Part shown: piece after piece, positions 57,501-64,000 of the stretch
Layout of the letters: each line of letters opens with the position of its first letter
How positions within the stretch are numbered: position 1 is the stretch's first letter
NCBI RefSeq assembly: GCF_000002235.5
Contig: NW_022145596.1
Coordinates: 4,522,352 to 4,586,351, forward strand
Reading direction: 5' to 3'
Source: Strongylocentrotus purpuratus
Lineage: Eukaryota; Echinodermata; Echinoidea; Camarodonta; Strongylocentrotidae
DNA: 64,000 bases
Translations under genes and position numbers: made by a program
Notes under the pieces: model-generated
The model's database searches: none
What the model was told of the DNA's origin: nothing
What the model saw: the letters and a program-made list of their open reading frames with translations, nothing else

Positions 57501-58484
57501 TATTCTTTCTTTCTTGCTCTCTTTATTTCTATTTCTCTTTACTATACCTTTTCAAAAAAAGTGGGGGGGGGGGGGGGGCTCGAGGCTTGCGACTCCAACC
57601 GATCCCCAGGCCCTAACTTTTCTCAAGAATCATATTTCTTGCCTGGCTGTAAATTTAGGAATTTGTCATTTTCCAACAAACGCATACAAAAGTATAATTT
57701 ACTCAAAACTGAGGAAAAATCTCGGAAAGAATTCAGCATTATTTGTAAGCCGTTATGGAATTAGAAATAAACCACGTTTGAATTTGAATTCCCCCAAGCC
57801 CCCCCCCCTATCAGTACGCCAGTGCCCCTTTTTTTTTCTTCTCAGTTCTCTTTTTTTCTTCTTTCGCTTTCTCTCCTCCTTAAGGTTTGCCGAGGGGGGG
57901 GGGGCAAGGGCCTTTCGGCCCCCACCCCGATCCACACGTTGTTGGCGGGATTAACCGGAACTGATCTCCCGTTCTTTTCACCCTTTTCTTTTCTTCTTCC
58001 TCTTTTTTGTTCCCTTTTAGCTCTCCTCTTTCCCTTTTCCTTCTTTCTCTCTTTGTTATAGCGGGGGCGGGGGGAGGTAAGGGCCTTTTGCCCCTCCTCG
58101 ATCCACCGGCGGGAAAATTGCAAATGATATCCCCTTCTTTTTCTTTTCTTCTTCCTCTTTTTCCTTCCCTTTATCTCCTCTTACCCTTTCCCTTTTCTTC
58201 CTTCTCTCTTATTTTTTGATTGGAGGGGGGGGGGGGGTGCAACAGCCTGGGAGGCAAGGCCTTTCGCCCCCCCCCCCCGATCCCCTTCTTCACCTGTTTC
58301 TTTTCTTCTTCCTCTTCTTTCTTCTGGCGCTACACCTCTTACAAAAACAAAATGCAAAAATATCCAAAAAGAGAGGACTGCAATGGGGAACTTTGATTTA
58401 AGCTACGCGACCATTATTCTCTCATTTCCTTTCATATTGTATCTCATAACCATGAGAATTGCCAAGCTATTGTATACGTTATTT

Positions 58485-58535
58485 CGTTACACGCACACAC
58501 ATAAACACACGCACACGCACACGCACACGCACACG

Positions 58536-58602
<67 letters not shown>

Positions 58603-58605
58603 GAT
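58485..58605. repeat. CA/CGCA microsatellite
   Basis: ACACGCACACGCACAC array about 120 bp long. Open frames over it are artefacts. Confidence 0.97.
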
Positions 58606-58934
58606 CATAACCTGCACGAGACTACAAGGTGTGAGAAAACTCTGATTCAGGAAAGAATGCAAGGGTGAAAGTAAAAGCGAAAAAAGTGGACACTCTCACA
58701 TGGCTTCCACCGTTCCACGGATGCCGTCTTTGTTCTCTTTTTGCCTTCTTCTTATACTCCTTGACCGTTTGCGCATATTTTTTTTTACAAAACTGTTTAG
58801 CCATATATTAGTACATGTGCAAGCACGTATACCCAGGGAAGGGAAGGTAATAGAAAAGGGAAAACAAAAAATACATAAGGAGAGTGCAGAGGATAAGGAG
58901 AAAGAAAGACAAAGAAAAAAAAAAGAAATACTAA

Positions 58935-59115
58935 CGGAAGGGCTTTTAGGCACCAAATTACGCATCTAGGGACCCGCCTTAGGCCCCTTGGTTGAGTCCA
59001 GAGGGCAGAGCCCCCGAAAGCTCAAGGACTTTAGGCATTTAATTACGGCCAGATGAGCAAACAGGGGTCCGCCTTAGGGCCCTTGATGGGTTCCAGGGGG
59101 TAGAGCCCCCGGAGC
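58935..59115. repeat. Degenerate tandem repeat, second locus
   Basis: GGCATTTAATTACGGCCAGA and CAGGGGGTAGAGCCCCCGGA, two rounds; same family as 57240-57500. Confidence 0.6.
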
Positions 59116-60028
59116 TCATGGAAAAATACTGCCATTTTAGCAATACTTGTAAATCACTGGTATCAAATTGAAAATAACCCATGTTTAAATTGTATTGGGG
59201 GGGGGGGGTTACTGCCCCGGCCCCCCCCCCCCCATTGGTACGCCAGTGAAAGAGGCGGAGGTGACGGAAGGGACTACCCCCATAAAGCTGTATGATAAGT
59301 CTTATATGTAAACCCCTCACAGGTTTTTGAAGTTTTGTTGTGTTACAAAATTACATTCTTTAGCAAAACTATAGCATAAAAACAAGCAATATATTTTTTT
59401 CACGCTTCACTTTTACTTTGTGCAGTGTGCAGTCCGAAGGGTTGTAAATATTTACTAGGTAAATTTTAGTAAGTACTGAGCAGGAAGGGACTTCTTAAAA
59501 GAGCAAGCTGAATATTCATTTTTGGAACACTGATCTATTTCTATAACTTTTAATTTTGTTAACATACAGTGTAAACTGTACATACGTGATACTAACAGAA
59601 TACATATTTTCTACAATATTTACTTGTATATTTTTAGGATATTATGCGAAGGAGCGTAGCGACCGAGCGAGAAAATTTTAGCATTTCTATTAGTCTATAC
59701 GCTGTACTCTTGGGCCCACCAGAGCCTTAAAGCGTGTTGCAGTCTTTATTCAGTATTTGCTATACATTTTGTTGGTGTGCACTTTTTCAAATTATCCATG
59801 GGGGACGACCCCCCTCACAAATTGAGGGAAGACGTGTACCCCGTCCTTCCCCCGGGATCGCCGCCCCTGACTCGCACATTTCGCTTTCAATAATATTGCA
59901 GAACGCTCTAGCTGTGTCCAAGAGAATAAATTCTCGGAATGTGGGGCATCTCGCAAAAGACATGGGGGAAAAATGTATCGTGTGAAAAGCCAGGGAAGGA
60001 CACAGATACAAAGGCCCGAATTCACAAA

Positions 60029-60205
60029 GGCCCGAATTCACAAAGGAGGTAATTTGTAGACAAACCTATGTTTATGTGCGTCATAATTATATGACGCGTT
60101 TCAGACCAAGGTTTGTCTAAACCTTGGTCTGAAACGCATCGAAACGCGACATATGAAGCACATAAACATAGATTTGTCGATAAACCTCCTTTGTAAATTC
60201 GGGCC
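60029..60205. mobile_element. 177-bp palindromic MITE (GGCCCGAATTCACAAAGGAG)
   Basis: Ends GGCCCGAATTCACAAAGGAG and CTCCTTTGTAAATTCGGGCC; the pairing continues inward to a CAGACCAAGGTTTGTC/AAACCTTGGTCTG centre. A 16-bp tandem copy of the left tip sits at 60013-60028. Confidence 0.9.
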
Positions 60206-60784
60206 AAAACCTCCATGGGTGCGATGTGACCTGTGTGGACGTTGGCTCCACCTATTTTGTGTTTTGCTCAAAAAACTATCCACAAAAAAGGACTATGTAT
60301 GCCCCTTTTGTGAAGCGACCTATCAATATTAATGTTCACATATCAGTCCCTTTTTGGATTGCCCTCTTCCCGTCCCCCCCCCCCCAAGAAAAAATATTAT
60401 CACATTGTTACATGTGTGCACAATATATATTGATGTGTCAACCTTACAAAAGTGGTGTTTTCATAATGATTATTGACCTCCTTTAAATTTATATTTATAT
60501 GGAAGACTTAAGAAGACAACTGTTTACAGTCCAACTAAGGGTGTAGAGCATGCCGTGTAGACTAAAATGTGCAATGTTGTACAATTTCTGAATTCTTTGT
60601 TTAAAAAACTTGCTTGCTGTCAATAGTGTATACATTTTTTATACATTTCAAATGTCTAGTCCGGTTAAAAATAGCACGTAATGATTTCATTATTTGACAC
60701 GTACTTCACATTGATTTATCTTATCGATAAGCGAAACGATTTGCTTTAAATTAGTATCATATAACAAATATAACAGTAATGACA

Positions 60785-61716
60785 AGTATGGTTTTCCTGA
60801 AAATTGCATTATACAATGTATATTCATCGTTATGGAAAATGTTGTATAATATACAACAATGGGCATTAACATGTTCCAGACCAATTATTTAATTACGTTT
60901 AATATTGAAGCTGTTGCCCTTTGTATATACATGAACTTGAAATAGTAGCCTTGAAAGTGTCGCAATAAATCATGTGTGAGTGAGCTTGAAGTTTAATGGT
61001 GTAGGTTTGTTTGATACTGTATAGCTTTTACTCTGTTTTTAATGAGATATATCTCCAATCAAATCAAACTGAGTGATGTTATCGTACAACTAAACAATAT
61101 CAATCTTCTGTTCTCCTAAATAAGCCTCTCTTTTCTTCTTTGTGAGTACGTCTTTTCAAGTGCGAGAAATTCCCCTTTTCACCTTTGATATTTTTGCCCT
61201 TTTTTTTCATTTTGGTTCGTGCCCTAAGCTTTTCCATTTTAATAAGTATACTTTTTCCTTCGTAATAAGAACCCTCTTTCATTTCTCTCAACCGCACATT
61301 TCATCTCTGATAAGCGCCCCTTTTATTTCGACACATGTCCCTTTCATAAGTGCCCCTTTTCCTTTTTTTTAATAATAATTATGAGCCTCTCCCCCTTTCC
61401 AAAATGCCCCATTTAACAGTTGATAAATGCGTATCAAAATCTGATAAGTGCTATTTTCCTTCAACAGATTCCCCATTTCCATGCCCACAAGTGCCTTTTT
61501 TTCTTTCCAGTGAGTGTCTCTTTTTAGGTGCAAGAAGTGTCATTTTCTGTTCTCCTAAATAAGCCTGGGAAACTTGAAAATTGCATTACAATGTGAATTC
61601 ATTGTCAGTGAAAATGTAATATAATACACAACAATAGGCAAATAATTGTTTCCAGACCAATAATTTAAGTAAGAAGAACTTACATTTTATATTGAAACTG
61701 TTGCCGCTGTATATAC
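60785..61716. repeat. Duplicated segment pair
   Basis: The 150-bp segment ending TTGTATATACAT (about 60785-60932) recurs diverged at about 61568-61716. Between them, TTCTGTTCTCCTAAATAAGC occurs at about 61105 and again at about 61546, flanking pyrimidine-rich sequence with AAGTGCCCCTTTTCC units. Confidence 0.7.
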
Positions 61717-62258
61717 ATCAGGCGCGGATCCAGGATTTCTTAGGGGGGGGGGCAAAATTTGAAATTATGCGAGCCAAATATTGGTTCGTTATGGTGACCA
61801 GCAGTGACGTAATGGGGGGGGGGTGGGTGGGTGCAGGGAGGGGCGAGTTTCCCCCTCCCTCCTCCGCGAAACGCGGAAGCTTACGTTTCATTAAATCATT
61901 AGAGAAAGAAGACGATTGTTGTGTCGTTATCCCCTTTTTTTTCTTTTCTTCTTCCTCTTTTTTCCTTCCCTGTATCTCCTCTTTTCCTTTTTTCTTTCCC
62001 TTTCCTTCCTTCTCTTTTATTTTTTGATTGAGGTGGGGGGGGGGGGGCAACAGCCTGGGAGGCAAGTCCTTTTGCCCCCCCCCCCCCGATCTACTTCTTC
62101 CCTCTTTTCTTTTCTTCTTCCTCTTCTTTTTTCCCCTTTCTCTCCTCTTTCCCTTTCCCTTCTTTCCTTCTCTCTCTTTCTTTTTTTTTTGAGGGGGGGG
62201 GGGGGGGGGGGGGGGGGCAAGGCCCGCTTGGCCCCCCCCCCCTGGATCCGCGCCTGAT
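61717..62258. mobile_element. Complete GGCGCGGATCC element
   Basis: Perfect 18-bp inverted ends (ATCAGGCGCGGATCCAGG). The interior has TGACGTAATG, long G and C runs and pyrimidine-rich filler; no protein. Confidence 0.85.
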
Positions 62259-62843
62259 CTAGGACTTATACATTATTGTCATTATAAATTAGGCTTATTT
62301 TTATTGTTCTTCTTTAATGTGAAGGGTTTCTAGCGAAACCAGCATTTTGCAGCCGGGAAAACTGGCTGAAATATTGTTTGAATACAATTATTTTGAAGAA
62401 GAAAAACAATCATCCTCCCATCTATATAAAGGACATTGATGTTGTAATGATCATTTTTGGTGTTTAAACTTAGAGGATTATGTTATAGTTTGATGTTAAT
62501 TAAGGGTATCTTCTTTTTTCTTATTTGTTTACAGACCGTGATCATTGTTGAAGTCTACTGATATCGACTGACACAAATAGCCAGATCTTATTTAAAACTG
62601 GTAATTCATCATCTATGTATTATAATGTATAGACTAAACATCTCATTCAGTTGACTGTAATTCCTGGTTAGACAGACGCCAACCCCCCCCCCCCCCCACA
62701 CCCTCTGCGCATGGTGAACAAAACAACTCTAACACTCAGAATGTACACGACTGCTTGCCACCTCTCTGCATGTCGCACAATCACCTTTTTCGGTATAGCG
62801 CCAGCTTTTGGCAAACCATTTGAATACACTTTGCGTGTCTTCA

Positions 62844-62889
62844 TTGATCAGTACCATAGAGATATATTATATCTCTATGATCAGTACGT
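62844..62889. repeat. Short palindrome between 10-bp direct repeats
   Basis: TGATCAGTAC occurs on both sides of CATAGAGATATA-TTATATCTCTA, which forms a hairpin. Confidence 0.8.
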
Positions 62890-63020
62890 ATTTTTTTGTT
62901 TAATAACGCCCCCATCGTTCATTTGTAGTTTGGGTGGAAACAATTGGCTCATCATGCCCTATTTTTCAAGTAATTGGCATAACATTTTCTGGAAATAAAT
63001 ATTCTTTCAAGAATCCGGAA

Positions 63021-63103
63021 CCTGCAATTTAAGCCACCTGTTTACAGTGGCCACTTTTTCTGTTTCCCTTGGGTGACCATAAAAGACCGGTTTAACTCTA
63101 TAT
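63021..63103. mobile_element. GTCAAACCTGTCTA-type repeat, diverged copy
   Basis: AGCCACCTGTTTACAGTGGC, TTTCTGTTTCCCTTGGGTGA and AGACCGGTTTAACTCTAT. Confidence 0.6.
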
Positions 63104-64000
63104 ACGAAATATTTTATATGGTAGCCTTACAGAAAACCAAAATTTGTCACTTACTGCAACCGTTGGAAGTACTTTTAAAGGGCCCCAGTTTGCATAAAGG
63201 GGGGGGGGGGGGGAGGGGGGTGTGGGGAGTATCACCCGAAATGATTTCTTTGATTCATTGGGGAAGAAAGATAATAATTATATAAGTCTTTTGAGAATAC
63301 GTCTATATTTGTATGCGTTTTTATTACTGACTTACAATGACAGCCTGGTATACTAGTATATAAAAACCAAGACTGGTATTACTTTTCTTTGTCAGAACTC
63401 AGAAATATGCCAGGAGGGGCAACCCCCCTTCTTAAAATACCCCAGTGACTGCAACCACAATACTCTCGCACTATAATGTATTGACTGTAAAGCGTACGAC
63501 CTAAAAGTCGTTAAAAATATTATCTGTTTTATGTCTTTTGCAGGTATACCCATCAAAAAACGATAGTCTGCAGAACTGCTCATTTTTTTCTCAAAATGCC
63601 TCATATGCTTTACAACGCCTGGTAATGAAACTCACAGTGGCTTATCAAAGGGGCAACCAATCAAATTGCCCCTGGGCCCCAAGGCCCAACTTAACCAGAG
63701 AGAATTTCTTAAAAAGGTGAAAATAAGTTGTCAGCCTTTTCATTTTTTTAAAATTTTAGTGGGGAAGAGTATCAAAATCGCCACTGAAAAGGATGGCTCT
63801 TCAAATACCCTCATATTCAAAATATGACAGGTATAACAGCTAATGAGATATGGAGCACAATTTTCATGCCATATGTTTGTGTACTTTCATAATTCATAAA
63901 GTACATTTCTGTGTACAATGCATGGGACTCTTCGCAAGACTGAGCCTATTTGTTATCATTTGTTAAGCTTTGATTTTTGTGCTACGTGATCAACCTTTCA

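Larger units (their letters stand above)
56310..64000. other. Gene-free, repeat-rich region
   Basis: No exon of a recognisable gene. Long C, G and pyrimidine runs, CA repeats and several inverted-repeat elements (listed separately). The remaining open frames lie in low-complexity DNA. Confidence 0.6.

Noticed and set aside
57514-58400. Several Pro/Phe/Ser-rich ORFs in both strands
   Set aside because: They follow C, G and pyrimidine runs of mobile elements; composition is low-complexity and lengths depend on homopolymers.
58444-58668. His/Thr- and Val/Cys-repeat ORFs
   Set aside because: Translations of the CA microsatellite.
62711-62998. 95-residue plus-strand ORF near the right edge
   Set aside because: Runs through the 62844 palindrome, has no recognised family and no splice or conservation support.

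Overview
The window looks like animal nuclear DNA, most likely from a marine deuterostome and probably a sea urchin (echinoderm). This is inference. Three spliced genes with GT-AG introns encode proteins typical of animals. The non-coding DNA is packed with short inverted-repeat elements, tRNA-derived SINEs, a foldback-type element and long poly-G/poly-C and poly-pyrimidine runs. No bacterial operons, CRISPR array, rRNA gene or functional tRNA gene was seen. No retroviral, LTR or Polinton copy was recognised.

Layout: (1) 1-7751, minus strand: the first eight coding exons of cytosolic arginyl-tRNA synthetase (RARS1); the rest lies beyond the left edge. A 20-bp minisatellite of about 32 units sits in one intron, directly beside an exon. 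(2) 7752-10376: intergenic spacer between head-to-head genes, with inverted-repeat elements. (3) 10377-16817, plus strand: a complete six-exon AKAP17A-like gene (912 residues) with a long RS domain; intron 1 holds a foldback-type element whose arms are tandem repeats. (4) 16818-25470: the convergent 3' ends. AKAP17A probably ends near 18.6 kb. About 6 kb of AT-rich, unusually repeat-poor DNA follows and is probably the long 3' UTR of the next gene. (5) 25471-54445, minus strand: LARP1 in 20 coding exons (about 1382 residues), with La motif, PAM2-like motif, RGG box and C-terminal DM15 repeats; its largest intron is 11.7 kb. A 5' UTR piece (54446-54651) and a candidate promoter near 56.25 kb lie upstream. 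(6) 56.3-64 kb: gene-free, repeat-rich DNA.

Two of the three genes serve translation (RARS1 charges tRNA-Arg; LARP1 binds TOP mRNAs) and the third (AKAP17A) is a splicing-associated PKA anchor. Nothing shows co-regulation. The less expected content is in the mobile DNA: the foldback element, a pair of terminal-inverted-repeat elements that both carry the same scrap of LINE reverse transcriptase, many palindromic MITE families, and an unidentified coding-like relic in the large LARP1 intron. One LARP1 exon is a single base short of keeping frame, next to an A homopolymer.

All gene calls rest on reading translations and splice sites by eye against family sequences from memory; no database search was run.
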